DNA of 64,000 nucleotides from Hymenobacter sp. YC55 (GTDB lineage: Bacteria > Bacteroidota > Bacteroidia > Cytophagales > Hymenobacteraceae), in assembly GCF_029433095.1 (NCBI RefSeq), contig NZ_JARNTX010000002.1:310001-374000 (forward strand), in the 5' to 3' direction. The notes beneath the pieces were generated by a model that saw nothing but the letters and a program-made list of their open reading frames with translations, did not search any database and was not told where the DNA came from. Below, in pieces: positions 25,519-34,351 of this stretch (positions within the stretch are counted from its first letter, which is position 1; each line of letters starts with the position of its first letter). Position numbers and translations under genes: made by a program.

Positions 25519-26919
25519 GTGCATTTCTCCATTCAAAACTTCCTCTTCCTGCTAGTCGCAATAGCGGGCTTCGGCCTGTTTGCGTGGCAGGCCCGGAAAA
25601 TCCGCGCCAACATCTTGGTAGGGCGCGACCGGGACATGAGCGGCAATGTAAGCGAGCGGCTCAACAAAACGCTGTTGGTTGCTTTCGGTCAGTCTAAAAT
25701 GTTTAAGCGCCTCACACCAGCCTTCTTACACTTGATTGTGTACGTAGGTTTTCTGGTAATCAACATCGAGGTGCTTGAAATCATGGTGGACGGCATTTTC
25801 GGTACCCACCGTTTCCTGCAGTTCCTCGGCCCCGTCTACGATGTGCTCATGGCCACCAACGAGATACTAGGTGCGCTAGTTATTCTTGCTGTGGCAGCCT
25901 TTTGGTGGCGCCGCAACCGCAAGCCGCCCGTGCGCCGCTTTCAAGGCCCTGAGCTGCGCGCTTGGCCCAAGCTCGATGCCAATATCATTCTGTACATAGA
26001 AGTAATTCTGATGGTGGCCTTGTTCACGATGAACACCGCCGACCTCAAGTTGCACCAACTACGCGGGGCCGAGATGCCCGGCACTTTCCCGATTAGCAGC
26101 CTGCTGGTTGGGCTGTTTCCGAGCAACGAGGCAGCGCTACACGTCCTAGAGCGTGTAGGCTGGTGGGCGCACATCGTTGGTATTCTGTGCTTTCTCAACT
26201 ACCTGCCTAGTTCCAAGCACTTCCACATCATCATGGCCTTCCCGAACGTGTACTACTCACGGCTAGTGCCGCAGGGGCAGTTCTCGAACGTGGAAAGCAT
26301 CACCCACGAGGTGAAAGCCATGATGGACCCAAGCTACGAAGTGCCGGCTCCTGCCACGGCCCCCGACGGTTCGGCGCTGGCGCCTACGCCGTTTGGTGCC
26401 AAGGACGTGAACGACTTGGCTTGGACCAACTTGCTGAACGCCTATTCTTGCACTGAGTGCGGCCGTTGCACCTCGGTATGCCCGGCTAACATCACCGGCA
26501 AGCTGCTCTCCCCGCGCAAAATCATCATGGATACGCGCGACCGGATGGAAGAGAAGTACAACTCGCCGCTAATTTTCAGCCCCAACCTCTACGGGCAGGA
26601 AGCCAAACACGACTCGCAAGAGGTGCTGGACAAAGACAACCACACGCTGCTGCGCGGCTACGTAACACCCGAAGAACTGTGGGCCTGTACCACCTGCAAC
26701 GCTTGTGTGGAAGCCTGCCCCGTGAACATCAACCCACTGGAAAGCATCGTGGAAATGCGGCGGTTCCTGGTGCTGGAAGAATCGGCAGCTCCGAACTCGC
26801 TGAATGTGATGTTCAGCAACATCGAGAACAACGGTGCCCCGTGGGCCTTCTCGCCTTCCGACCGTTTCAACTGGGCCGATGACCTGTACGTGGCCGAAAA
26901 GGAAGCTGTAACGGCTTAA
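25519..26919 (+). CDS. Membrane-bound Fe-S oxidoreductase (heterodisulfide reductase-like)
   Basis: A 466-residue membrane protein starting at GTG 25519. The N-terminal half has about five membrane helices (LFLLVAIAGFGLFAW, LIVYVGFLVINIEVL and others). The C-terminal half is a double [4Fe-4S] ferredoxin-type domain with CTECGRCTSVCP and CTTCNACVEACP. This build is seen in HdrD/E-like and glycolate-oxidase-like electron carriers that feed electrons between quinone or membrane carriers and a cysteine-rich (CCG) partner. The partner is the next gene, separated by an 88-base gap filled with a palindrome. Physiological donor and acceptor are not known. Confidence 0.9.
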   Translation: MHFSIQNFLFLLVAIAGFGLFAWQARKIRANILVGRDRDMSGNVSERLNKTLLVAFGQSKMFKRLTPAFLHLIVYVGFLVINIEVLEIMVDGIFGTHRFLQFLGPVYDVLMATNEILGALVILAVAAFWWRRNRKPPVRRFQGPELRAWPKLDANIILYIEVILMVALFTMNTADLKLHQLRGAEMPGTFPISSLLVGLFPSNEAALHVLERVGWWAHIVGILCFLNYLPSSKHFHIIMAFPNVYYSRLVPQGQFSNVESITHEVKAMMDPSYEVPAPATAPDGSALAPTPFGAKDVNDLAWTNLLNAYSCTECGRCTSVCPANITGKLLSPRKIIMDTRDRMEEKYNSPLIFSPNLYGQEAKHDSQEVLDKDNHTLLRGYVTPEELWACTTCNACVEACPVNINPLESIVEMRRFLVLEESAAPNSLNVMFSNIENNGAPWAFSPSDRFNWADDLYVAEKEAVTA

Positions 26920-26927
26920 AACCAGTT

Positions 26928-27013
26928 CGTCATGCTGAGCTTGTCGAAGCATCTCGCTCGTGTAGTAATCTCAACGTCAGCACGCGAGATGCTTCGACAA
27001 GCTCAGCATGACG
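26928..27013. repeat. Palindrome with 29-bp perfect arms between two operon genes
   Basis: The arm 26928-26956 (starting CGTCATGCTGAGCTTGTCGA) is repeated perfectly inverted at 26985-27013, with a 28-base loop. It resembles the dispersed palindromes of this genus. Its RNA form would be a very stable hairpin between the two Fe-S genes. Confidence 0.85.
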
Positions 27014-27052
27014 TTCAGAATCATAAGGACACGATATAAACCACTGATTATA

Positions 27053-27955
27053 ATGGCTGAACTAACTGCCAAACGACAAATAAATGTGCCTCTCATGGCC
27101 GACCTCGCCGCCCAAGGCGAAACGCCCGAAATTCTGTTTTGGGTGGGCTGTGCCGGTGCTTTCGACGACCGATACAAGCGCGTAACCCGGGCCTTTGTGC
27201 GTATTCTGGAACACGTTGGGGTGAAGTACGCTGTGCTAGGCATGGAAGAGTCCTGCACCGGTGACCCCGCCAAACGGGCTGGCAACGAGTTCCTGTTTCA
27301 GATGCAGGCCATGCAGAACATCACTACGCTCAATGGCTACGGCATCAAGAAAGTAGTAACGGCTTGCCCGCACTGCTTCAACACCATCAAAAACGAGTAC
27401 CCGGCGCTCGGCGGCGAGTACGAAGTGATACACCACAGCACCTTCCTGCAGCAACTCATCAACGAGGGCCGCGTGAAAGTGGAGGGGGGCGAGTCGTACA
27501 AAGGCCGCCGCATCACGTTCCACGACTCTTGCTACCTAGGCCGCGCCAACAACATCTACGAAGCGCCCCGCGCGGTGCTCGAAGCTCTGGATGCCGACTT
27601 GGTGGAAATGAAGCGCAGCAAAGCCAACGGCCTCTGCTGCGGTGCTGGCGGCGCCCAAATGTGGAAAGAGCCAGAGCCCGGCAAAAAAGACGTCAACATC
27701 GAGCGCACCGAGGAAGCCTTAGCTACTCTTGATGGCAATGCCGCGGCCCTCGATAACCTCTACGGTGTGGAAAGCGGTAATGCTGGTGCGACGCCCGCGC
27801 CCAAGACTAATGGCCAGGGCAGCATCATTGCGGTAGGCTGCCCCTTCTGCATGACCATGATGAGCGACGGTGTGAAAAACAAGGAGCGCGAAAACAACGT
27901 CCAGGTATTCGACTTGGCCGAGCTAGTGGCTTCCGCCGAAGGCCTGAACGCATAA
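27053..27955 (+). CDS. CCG-domain Fe-S protein (HdrB/LutA-like)
   Basis: A 300-residue soluble protein. ATG 27053 (MAELTAKRQ) is chosen; the frame is open to an ATG at 27008 but that one lies inside the palindrome. Two cysteine-rich CCG domains are visible: the first around WVGCAG and CPHCFNTIKNEYP, the second with FHDSCYLGR, GLCCGAGGAQMW and GCPFCMTMM. Proteins of this type hold an unusual [4Fe-4S] cluster and act in heterodisulfide-like or lactate/glycolate electron transfer. It pairs with the membrane Fe-S protein upstream as a two-subunit electron-transfer module. Confidence 0.9.
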   Translation: MAELTAKRQINVPLMADLAAQGETPEILFWVGCAGAFDDRYKRVTRAFVRILEHVGVKYAVLGMEESCTGDPAKRAGNEFLFQMQAMQNITTLNGYGIKKVVTACPHCFNTIKNEYPALGGEYEVIHHSTFLQQLINEGRVKVEGGESYKGRRITFHDSCYLGRANNIYEAPRAVLEALDADLVEMKRSKANGLCCGAGGAQMWKEPEPGKKDVNIERTEEALATLDGNAAALDNLYGVESGNAGATPAPKTNGQGSIIAVGCPFCMTMMSDGVKNKERENNVQVFDLAELVASAEGLNA

Positions 27956-28021
27956 TTCCGTTGCTAGCTGGAGCTTACCAAATGCCAGATCAACGACTTG
28001 ATAGTTGGCACTAGCAACTCA

Positions 28022-28062
28022 AAACAACCCCGCTGGAACTTACCGGCGGGGTTGTTCTTTTA
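28022..28062 (+). terminator. Terminator of the Fe-S gene pair
   Basis: AACAACCCCGC (28023-28033) pairs with GCGGGGTTGTT (28046-28056) and is followed by CTTTTAT. Confidence 0.8.
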
Positions 28063-28130
28063 TAGAAAATAAATCAGTGAAGTTTGTCGTTTAATAAGAA
28101 CGTCAGGCCACCTGACATCGACTCTTTCCC

Positions 28131-28616
28131 ATGTACGTTCCTTTCAGCCTTTTACCCGATTCGGCCCGCATTTGGATCTACCAGGCCGACCGGCCTCTGA
28201 CTGCTGCCGAGGTGGCCGCAGTGCAGCCTGCACTACACCGCTTCGCCGACGAATGGACCAGCCACGGCCGCACCTTGCAGGCTTCGGCTGAAATTTTCCA
28301 TCAACAGTTTCTTATCATCGGGCTCGATGAAGCCGTGGCCGACGCTAGTGGCTGCTCAATCGACGCTTCCGTGCGGTTTGTGCGTGGGGTGGAAGACGCT
28401 CTCGGCGTTTCGTTGCTGGAAAAGTCGCGAATGGCTTTTTTGGTGAATGGGCAAGTGCAATTGCTTGACCGGCGGGAGCTGAAAGCTGCTGTGGCGGATG
28501 GCCGCTTAGTGTCGAGTACGCCTTACTTCGATGCTACGGTGGCTCGGAAGGCAGAATTGCAAACGTCTTTCCCGGCAGCGGCCAACCAAACCTGGCTTTC
28601 CCGGTACTTTAACTAA
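28131..28616 (+). CDS. Conserved Bacteroidota protein of unknown function
   Basis: A 161-residue soluble protein found throughout the phylum and often mislabelled 'ABC transporter ATPase', though it has no Walker motifs. Typical features are RIWIYQADRPLTAAEV near the start, FADEWTSHG, FLIIGLDEA and the conserved ASGCSIDASVRFV segment with a single cysteine. The C terminus holds a VSSTPYFD stretch. It has no signal peptide or membrane segment. It is not closely linked to an operon here. Function unknown. Confidence 0.8.
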   Translation: MYVPFSLLPDSARIWIYQADRPLTAAEVAAVQPALHRFADEWTSHGRTLQASAEIFHQQFLIIGLDEAVADASGCSIDASVRFVRGVEDALGVSLLEKSRMAFLVNGQVQLLDRRELKAAVADGRLVSSTPYFDATVARKAELQTSFPAAANQTWLSRYFN

Positions 28617-28727
28617 GAAGGGGAAAAGTTTTGCTTTACGACTATAATCCTTTTTAAACGTAGTATTATTAGGCTTACGAAGCCTCTGGTTATCATGGCT
28701 CGTCTTCACTTCCATCCTTCATCCCCA

Positions 28728-30656
28728 ATGAGGAAATTTCTACTAGTCTGTGCCGCCGCTAGCTCCGCCAGTCTGCTGAGCGGTTGCGCAACCACCGACA
28801 GCCTAAGCAAGGCCGACAAGCGCTTTGCCCGTGGCGAGTACGAAACGGCAATACAGCTTTACAAGGCGGATGTTGCGCGCGGTAAAAACGCGCCCCTAAG
28901 CAATTATCGTATCGGGGAATCCTACCGCCTTTCCAACCGGGTAGAGCAAGCCGAGAGTTTCTATAAAGCGGCCATCGACGGCAAGGTGAAGGCCCCCGAC
29001 GTAGTGTTCTATTATGGTCAGGCCCTGAAAGCCAACGGGAAGTTCGACGAAGCAGCGGCGCAGTTCGATGCCTACATGCAGAATAGCGCCGGCCGCAAAC
29101 TAGCCCCGCTAGCCGAAATAGAATCGAAAAACGCCAAGATGGCCAACACCATCGTGGCCATGCAGACTAACAATGAGGTAATGGCGCTCGACCAGGTGAA
29201 TACGCCTGCGGCCGAGTTTGGCTCTACGCTCATTCCCGATACCAAGGAGTTGGTTTTTGCTTCCGGCCGCGAAGGCAAGAAGTACCTTGGCAACGGCGAG
29301 AACTTCAACGACCTGTACGCCGTCAAGTTCGACGACGCCGATAAAATGACCGGCGGTACGGTTCGCAAGCTAGATCCAATCTTCAACACCGAAAACAAGC
29401 ACGAAGCCAGCGCCACGTATACCCCCGATGGTAAGGTGATGGTGTTTGCCCGCTCCAACGATGGCTCGAAAAAGGGCCTGCTGAGCGTGGACCTGTGGAT
29501 TTCGTATTTCAAGAATGGTGCTTGGTCGGAGCCCGTGCTGGCTAACATCAACGACCGTACCACCGACGACTTTGCCCCGGCTTTCGCCCCCGATGGACAA
29601 ACGCTGTACTTCACGTCTAGCCGCCGCGGTGGCTTGGGCGGTAATGACCTCTACAAAGCAACGCTCGGCCCAAATGGCCGCTTCTCGCCCGCCGAAAACC
29701 TTGGCGACCAAATAAACACGCCCGGCAACGACAACTTCCCCGCCGTAGCCCCCGACAACACGCTGTACTTCTCTTCGGATGGGCAGCCGGGCCTTGGCAA
29801 GCTCGATATCTTCATGGTGGACAAAGGCAAAGTTGTCAACCTAGGAGCGCCGGTGAATAGCTCCGGCGACGATTTTGCTCCTTATTTCACGGGCAAGGAC
29901 ATTGGCGTGTTCTCGTCGAACCGGGCCGGTGGCAAAGGCTCCGACGACCTGTACATGTTCCGCAAGAAGCCGCTCAAGCTTGTTACCTTCATTGTGGACG
30001 GTACGCTGGTAGAGCGCAACGATAAAACCGGCGAGACTCTGCCCGTAAGCAGCGAGGCCGTGACGCTGTTCGGTAAGAATGGACAGAAGCTGCAAGAGGT
30101 AACCACCGACCCCAACGGTAAATTCACGATGAAGCTCGATTCGGCAGCGGCTAGTTATTCGCTGATTGCTGATCGGCCAGGCTATTTCGCCGCGCGCAAT
30201 TCGGTTAGCACCATTGGCCGCAAGCCAGCACAAGACCAGCTACGGGACCCGATAAACGAAATTGCCGTGCCCGTAACGCTGACGCTGACCAAGATTGTGA
30301 AGAACAAGGCCATTGTCGTCGACAACATCTTCTACGATTACGACAAAGCGGACATCCGTCCCGATGCCGCCGTTGAACTCGATAAGCTGGTGTCGACCCT
30401 GAACGACAACCCCAAAATCACCATCGAGTTAAGCTCCCACACCGACTCGCGCGGTAAGGATGCCTACAACCAAGCCTTGTCGCAGAAGCGGGCACAGTCG
30501 GCCGTGGATTACATCATTTCCAAGGGCATCGATAAGAGCCGCATCACGGCCAGAGGGTATGGCGAAACGCAGCCGGTGCTTAAGAATGCCAAAACAGAAG
30601 AAGATTACCAGCGCAACCGTCGCACAGAATTTAAAGTCACCAAGATTGCCGAGTAA
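28728..30656 (+). CDS. PorE-like lipoprotein: TPR, PD40 propeller, OmpA C-terminal domain
   Basis: A 642-residue outer-membrane lipoprotein. ATG at 28728 gives signal and lipobox LLSGC (Cys20); the open frame begins 33 bases earlier. In order: TPR repeats (about 28-120), a WD40/PD40 beta-propeller with repeated LVFASGREG, LYFTSSRRGG, LYFSSDG and GVFSSNRAG blades (about 150-415), a carboxypeptidase-regulatory-like domain (about 420-500), and an OmpA domain (about 535-640, ELSSHTDSRG). The OmpA part binds peptidoglycan. This exact order is that of PorE of the type IX secretion system; many paralogues of the build exist in Cytophagales, so PorE identity is likely but not proven. Confidence 0.85.
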   Translation: MRKFLLVCAAASSASLLSGCATTDSLSKADKRFARGEYETAIQLYKADVARGKNAPLSNYRIGESYRLSNRVEQAESFYKAAIDGKVKAPDVVFYYGQALKANGKFDEAAAQFDAYMQNSAGRKLAPLAEIESKNAKMANTIVAMQTNNEVMALDQVNTPAAEFGSTLIPDTKELVFASGREGKKYLGNGENFNDLYAVKFDDADKMTGGTVRKLDPIFNTENKHEASATYTPDGKVMVFARSNDGSKKGLLSVDLWISYFKNGAWSEPVLANINDRTTDDFAPAFAPDGQTLYFTSSRRGGLGGNDLYKATLGPNGRFSPAENLGDQINTPGNDNFPAVAPDNTLYFSSDGQPGLGKLDIFMVDKGKVVNLGAPVNSSGDDFAPYFTGKDIGVFSSNRAGGKGSDDLYMFRKKPLKLVTFIVDGTLVERNDKTGETLPVSSEAVTLFGKNGQKLQEVTTDPNGKFTMKLDSAAASYSLIADRPGYFAARNSVSTIGRKPAQDQLRDPINEIAVPVTLTLTKIVKNKAIVVDNIFYDYDKADIRPDAAVELDKLVSTLNDNPKITIELSSHTDSRGKDAYNQALSQKRAQSAVDYIISKGIDKSRITARGYGETQPVLKNAKTEEDYQRNRRTEFKVTKIAE

Positions 30657-30675
30657 CAACGGCTAGCACATTTTG

Positions 30676-30712
30676 AAAAGCCTCCGCAGCCAGATGGTGC
30701 GGGGGCTTTTTG
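30676..30712 (+). terminator. Terminator after the PorE-like gene
   Basis: AAAAGCCTCCGCA (30676-30688) pairs with TGCGGGGGCTTTTT (30698-30711), with one wobble pair, 20 bases after the stop. Confidence 0.75.
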
Positions 30713-30887
30713 TTGCAGTTATGCTACGGCAGTTTACAAGGGAAAAGTAGCGCATGGTTCCGCTTTGCTATTCGCTGAAAAGGGTGCCTGTGTGCTGGCA
30801 AAGGCTTGGTTCAAGATGTGGCACAATCCTTGAATTTATGGTAAGCGCGAGGGCAAATGGACTGCTCTCGTGCAACGTACTACTGCC

Positions 30888-31778
30888 ATGAAAAAGGCGT
30901 TACTTTTTTGCCTCAGCTTAGTTCTGCTAGCTGCGGCGCAACTCCAGGCCGCTCCGGCCAACGTGACTTTTACCTCTGAGCGCGGCGTACCCTTCAACCT
31001 ACGCTTCGATGGCCGCGCCCTTACCCGGGGTGGCGCCCGCCAAGTGCACATCGACCGGATTGCGCCTGGCGTGCATTGGGCTGAATTCGCTATTCCGGTC
31101 GGCTATGGCCGCTCAATCAACTACCGCACCCGCGTCTTCCTTGACCCCGGTTTGGAAACCAGCTACGTCCTGCTGACCCGCCCAGGCTTTGCTCCTGAGC
31201 TGCGTAAAGTGGCGGCAGTGCCTATGCGCGGTGGCTATGGCCCCGGCTACGGCGGCTACCCCAACAACAACGGGCCCCGTGGCAACCAAGGCGGCTACCA
31301 ACACCAAAACGACAGGTACGACCAAGACGACTACGACAACCAGCCACCAGCAAACCCTGGCAACGGCGGGTACAACAACGGGGGATATAATAATGGTGGG
31401 TATAGCAATGGCGGCAACGGAGGCTACTCTAATGGCAACAACGGTGGAGGGTATGGCAACGGCCACGGTGGCTACAACCGCACCCTCAGTCCGCAAGACG
31501 TGGACGGCTTGGTGAATGCCTTGCACCGGCAGTCGTTCGACAAAGACCGGATGCCCATAGCTCAGCAAGCCCTCAGCGAAAGCTCTATCCGGGCCGAAGA
31601 CTTGGCTCGGTTGATGAAGGAGCTAAGCTTCGAAGACTCTAAACTAGAGCTAGCCAAATACGGAGCCAGTCGCGTAACGGACCGCCAGAACCTGTACCGC
31701 CTCAACGACAGCTTCACGTTCTCGTCGTCGGTTAGCAGACTACAGGAGTTTCTGGCTCAGCAACAACAGCAATACTAA
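30888..31778 (+). CDS. DUF4476 domain protein with Gly/Asn/Tyr-rich linker
   Basis: A 296-residue exported protein: signal peptide (MKKALLFCLSLVLLAA..., residues 1-23) from ATG 30888, a beta-rich N-terminal part (VTFTSERGVPFNLRFDG), a low-complexity linker at about 120-205 built of GGY, NNG and GNG repeats, and a C-terminal DUF4476 domain of helices (MPIAQQALSESSIRAEDLARLMKEL, LYRLNDSFTFSSSVSRL). The architecture is common in Cytophagales; function is unknown. It is not a repeat locus: the direct repeats in the DNA at about 31365-31470 merely encode the linker. Confidence 0.85.
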   Translation: MKKALLFCLSLVLLAAAQLQAAPANVTFTSERGVPFNLRFDGRALTRGGARQVHIDRIAPGVHWAEFAIPVGYGRSINYRTRVFLDPGLETSYVLLTRPGFAPELRKVAAVPMRGGYGPGYGGYPNNNGPRGNQGGYQHQNDRYDQDDYDNQPPANPGNGGYNNGGYNNGGYSNGGNGGYSNGNNGGGYGNGHGGYNRTLSPQDVDGLVNALHRQSFDKDRMPIAQQALSESSIRAEDLARLMKELSFEDSKLELAKYGASRVTDRQNLYRLNDSFTFSSSVSRLQEFLAQQQQQY

Positions 31779-31796
31779 ATAGCAAGCAGCTACAAT

Positions 31797-31832
31797 AAAA
31801 AAGGCTTCCGTGCGAACGGAAGCCTTTTTTGT
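31797..31832. terminator. Bidirectional terminator between convergent genes
   Basis: AAAAAAGGCTTCCGT and ACGGAAGCCTTTTTT flank a 4-base loop, a near-perfect 15-bp stem with A and T tracts on both sides, so it serves the DUF4476 gene (+) and the DUF4293 gene (-). Confidence 0.85.
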
Positions 31833-31859
31833 GTGTTAAGGGGAAGGTGAAACAGCCGC

Positions 31860-32336
31860 TTACCGCAAACGGTCCATGCTGCGCACCAGTTGCTCGTCGC
31901 GGCGAATGAAGCGGTTGGCCAGCAGGTTGAGCATCAAGGCCAAAGTAGGGAGGTAAAAACCTGCTTGGTAGGTGCCGAGCATCTTAATGTTCAGCATCTG
32001 CTCGCCTAAGTTCGAGAAGTAAAAACCCGCCCCAATTGTGCATAAGATGAGCAGCAGGTTCAGCATGCCGAGCTTGAGTTGCAGGAAGCGGTTGCGGAAT
32101 TGGAAAATTTCAAACAATGCTACTGCGGCGGATACCACGGCAAACACGGCAATAAGCCATACGTTTGCGGGTGCTGCCAAGCCTGCGCCGGGCTTGTTGT
32201 AAGCGAAGCTGGTAGCCGTTAATACCAACTCTTGCCCTGTATTAGGGTCGGCTTTATGCCAAAGAGGAAGGAAAAGTACGGCAATCATGCAGAGCGCCAG
32301 CAGCAGCAGGAATACGCTTTGGATTCTTTGTATCAT
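31860..32336 (-). CDS. DUF4293 family membrane protein
   Basis: A 158-residue protein with four membrane helices (SVFLLLLALCMIAVLFLPL, VWLIAVFAVVSAAVALF, GMLNLLLILCTIGAGFYF, YLPTLALMLNLLANRFI). The start MIQRIQSVFLLL and the C-terminal RRDEQLVRSMDRLR are characteristic of the Bacteroidota DUF4293 family. Function unknown; no operon partner on this strand. Confidence 0.88.
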   Translation of the reverse strand: MIQRIQSVFLLLLALCMIAVLFLPLWHKADPNTGQELVLTATSFAYNKPGAGLAAPANVWLIAVFAVVSAAVALFEIFQFRNRFLQLKLGMLNLLLILCTIGAGFYFSNLGEQMLNIKMLGTYQAGFYLPTLALMLNLLANRFIRRDEQLVRSMDRLR

Positions 32337-32380
32337 CTTTGTGTTTTGACTGTTTAAGCCACCCTATGCGGGTTGGCCGG

Positions 32381-32388
32381 CAAAAGTA
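32381..32388 (-). promoter_or_regulatory. Candidate -7 box of the DUF4293 gene
   Basis: TACTTTTG on the minus strand, about 45 bases before the DUF4293 ATG. The -33 element at the expected distance is not clear. Confidence 0.45.
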
Positions 32389-32425
32389 GCCAACAACAAT
32401 TGGAATAACTGCATTCAAATAGACA

Positions 32426-33628
32426 ATGCCCACTGCTTATATAGTTGACGCCGTCCGCACCCCGATCGGCAAATTTGGGGGTGCGCTGAGCAGCGTCCGC
32501 CCCGATGATTTGGCCGCGCACGTCCTGCGCGAGCTGCTGCGCCGCAATCCAAGTGTGGATAAAGCGGCCATTGAAGACGTAATAATGGGCGCCGCCAACC
32601 AGGCCGGCGAAGACAACCGCAACGTAGCCCGCATGGCTGCCTTGCTCGCCGGACTGCCTGTCACGGTGCCCGGCGTAACGGTGAACCGCTTGTGCGCCTC
32701 CGGCCTACAGAGTATCATGGATGCCTCGCGCGCTATTATGGCCGGCGAAGGCGACGTGTATTTGGCGGGTGGCGCCGAAAGCATGACCCGAGCCCCCTTC
32801 GTGATGGCCAAGTCGGAAACGGCTTTCGGGCGGGAGCTAACGGCCCACGACACCACGTTGGGCTGGCGCTTCACCAATCCCAAGTTGAGCAAGATGCACC
32901 ACCCGTACGCCATGGGCGAAACGGCCGAAAACGTGGCGCGCAAATATGGCATCACTCGCCGCGAGCAAGATGAGTTTGCTTTCGAGTCGCAACGCCGCTA
33001 CCACCGGGCCGCCGAAAAGGGACGTTTCCGCAAGGAGATAGTGCCGGTATTCGTGGCTATTCCGAAAGGCGATGCCGCTTTGTTCGACACCGATGAGCCC
33101 CCGCGCTTGAGTACCCTAGAAAAACTAGGCACGCTGAAGCCAGCCTTCCAGCCCGTTGACGGTACCGTAACGGCTGGCAACTCAGCAGGTATCAACGATG
33201 GTGCCGCCGCCGTAATGGTGGTGAGCGAAGAAGCCGTGAAGCGCTACAACCTTAAGCCAATGGCACGGGTAGTTGCCTCGGCCGTAGCAGGCGTCGATCC
33301 GGCCTACATGGGCTTGGGGCCAGTACCCGCAACGCGCAAAGTACTGCAGCGGGCTGGCCTGTCGTTGAGCGACATTGGGCTGATTGAGTTGAACGAAGCA
33401 TTTGCGGCGCAAAGCATTGCTTGTATCCGCGACCTAGAACTGAACCCTGATATCGTGAACGTGAACGGGGGCGCCATTGCCATTGGTCACCCACTCGGAA
33501 CCAGCGGTTCGCGCCTCACGGCCACCCTGCTACACGAAATGCAGCGCCGCCAAGATGTGCGCTACGGCCTCGTGACGATGTGCGTGGGCGTAGGCCAGGG
33601 AGCCGCTGCTATTTACGAGAAGATATAA
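32426..33628 (+). CDS. Thiolase (acetyl-CoA acetyltransferase / 3-oxoadipyl-CoA thiolase type)
   Basis: A 400-residue cytosolic thiolase that cleaves or condenses 3-oxoacyl-CoA with CoA. The N terminus AYIVDAVRTPIGKFGG is canonical; the nucleophilic cysteine is in NRLCASGLQS (about residue 91), the second-site histidine in GGAIAIGHPLGTSGSR and the general-base cysteine in MCVGVGQGAA. Sequence around SMTRAPFVMAKSETAFGR resembles PcaF-type enzymes, but no aromatic-degradation genes adjoin, so a general beta-oxidation or ketone-body role is as likely. It stands as a single gene with a terminator after it. Confidence 0.93.
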   Translation: MPTAYIVDAVRTPIGKFGGALSSVRPDDLAAHVLRELLRRNPSVDKAAIEDVIMGAANQAGEDNRNVARMAALLAGLPVTVPGVTVNRLCASGLQSIMDASRAIMAGEGDVYLAGGAESMTRAPFVMAKSETAFGRELTAHDTTLGWRFTNPKLSKMHHPYAMGETAENVARKYGITRREQDEFAFESQRRYHRAAEKGRFRKEIVPVFVAIPKGDAALFDTDEPPRLSTLEKLGTLKPAFQPVDGTVTAGNSAGINDGAAAVMVVSEEAVKRYNLKPMARVVASAVAGVDPAYMGLGPVPATRKVLQRAGLSLSDIGLIELNEAFAAQSIACIRDLELNPDIVNVNGGAIAIGHPLGTSGSRLTATLLHEMQRRQDVRYGLVTMCVGVGQGAAAIYEKI

Positions 33629-33631
33629 CTT

Positions 33632-33705
33632 GAAAGCCCTCCGAGGTAGTAGGCAACCTGTTTCCCACGAACAGTGTGCTTGCGGCTTTGGAGGGCTTTC
33701 TGGTT
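33632..33705 (+). terminator. Possible terminator after the thiolase gene
   Basis: GAAAGCCCTCC (33632-33642) and GGAGGGCTTTC (33690-33700) are perfect inverted arms, but the 47-base loop is long for a classic terminator. Confidence 0.5.
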
Positions 33706-33724
33706 ATAAGATACGCCCCTACTC

Positions 33725-34270
33725 ATGATCGACCCACTTCTTGCTCCCACTTTAGAACTGCCGCAAGTGCAGGCGCGGCTGCGGCCGTGGTCTTTTGCCG
33801 ATGCGCCAGCCTTGGTGGAGTATGCCAACGATCAGCGCGTTGCGCAGAATCTGCGCGACACGTTTCCGTACCCGTACACCATGCAGGACGCCGAGTTCTA
33901 CCTCAGCCTGATGGCCGATCAGCAGCGCGACTTGCACTTGGCGATTGAAGCCGACGGCAAGGCAGTTGGCAGTGTTGGAGTACACTTCAAAACAGACGTA
34001 CGCCGCCGGTCTGCCGAAGTGGGGTATTGGCTGGGGCAGCCGTATTGGGGCCGCGGAATAATCACAGCCGCATTGCAGTTGGTGTCAGACTATGTATTTG
34101 CGCACTTCGACGTATGCCGCCTCTACGCGGTGGTATTCGAAACCAATCCGGCGTCGGCGCGGGTACTGGAAAAAGCAGGGTACGAGTTGGAGGCCGTCAT
34201 GCGCAAGAGCGTGGTGAAGGACGGACGAACCCTCAATTCTTTGCTGTACGCAAAGATCAAGGAAGAGTGA
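33725..34270 (+). CDS. GNAT family N-acetyltransferase (RimJ/RimL-like)
   Basis: A 181-residue acetyltransferase that uses acetyl-CoA. The start has the RimJ/L pattern (ARLRPWSFADAPALVEYAND), the acetyl-CoA loop is in YWGRGIITAALQLVSDY (Q/R-x-x-G-x-G/A region at about 102-118), and NPASARVLEKAGYELE is the conserved motif of the last strands. Substrate could be a protein N terminus, an amino acid or an antibiotic; not predictable. It is 82 bases upstream of truA in the same direction. Confidence 0.9.
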   Translation: MIDPLLAPTLELPQVQARLRPWSFADAPALVEYANDQRVAQNLRDTFPYPYTMQDAEFYLSLMADQQRDLHLAIEADGKAVGSVGVHFKTDVRRRSAEVGYWLGQPYWGRGIITAALQLVSDYVFAHFDVCRLYAVVFETNPASARVLEKAGYELEAVMRKSVVKDGRTLNSLLYAKIKEE

Positions 34271-34351
34271 GGCGTCGGCCGCTGAAGCAGTTTGCATCAG
34301 AAGGCTAGCAACCGAATCTGTAGCCCCACCTCTTAATTTTCCATTCCAGCT

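Noticed and set aside
31365..31480. Short direct repeats that looked like a CRISPR or satellite
   Set aside because: They are irregular, 9-15 bases, in frame, and encode the GGY/NNG linker of the DUF4476 protein.
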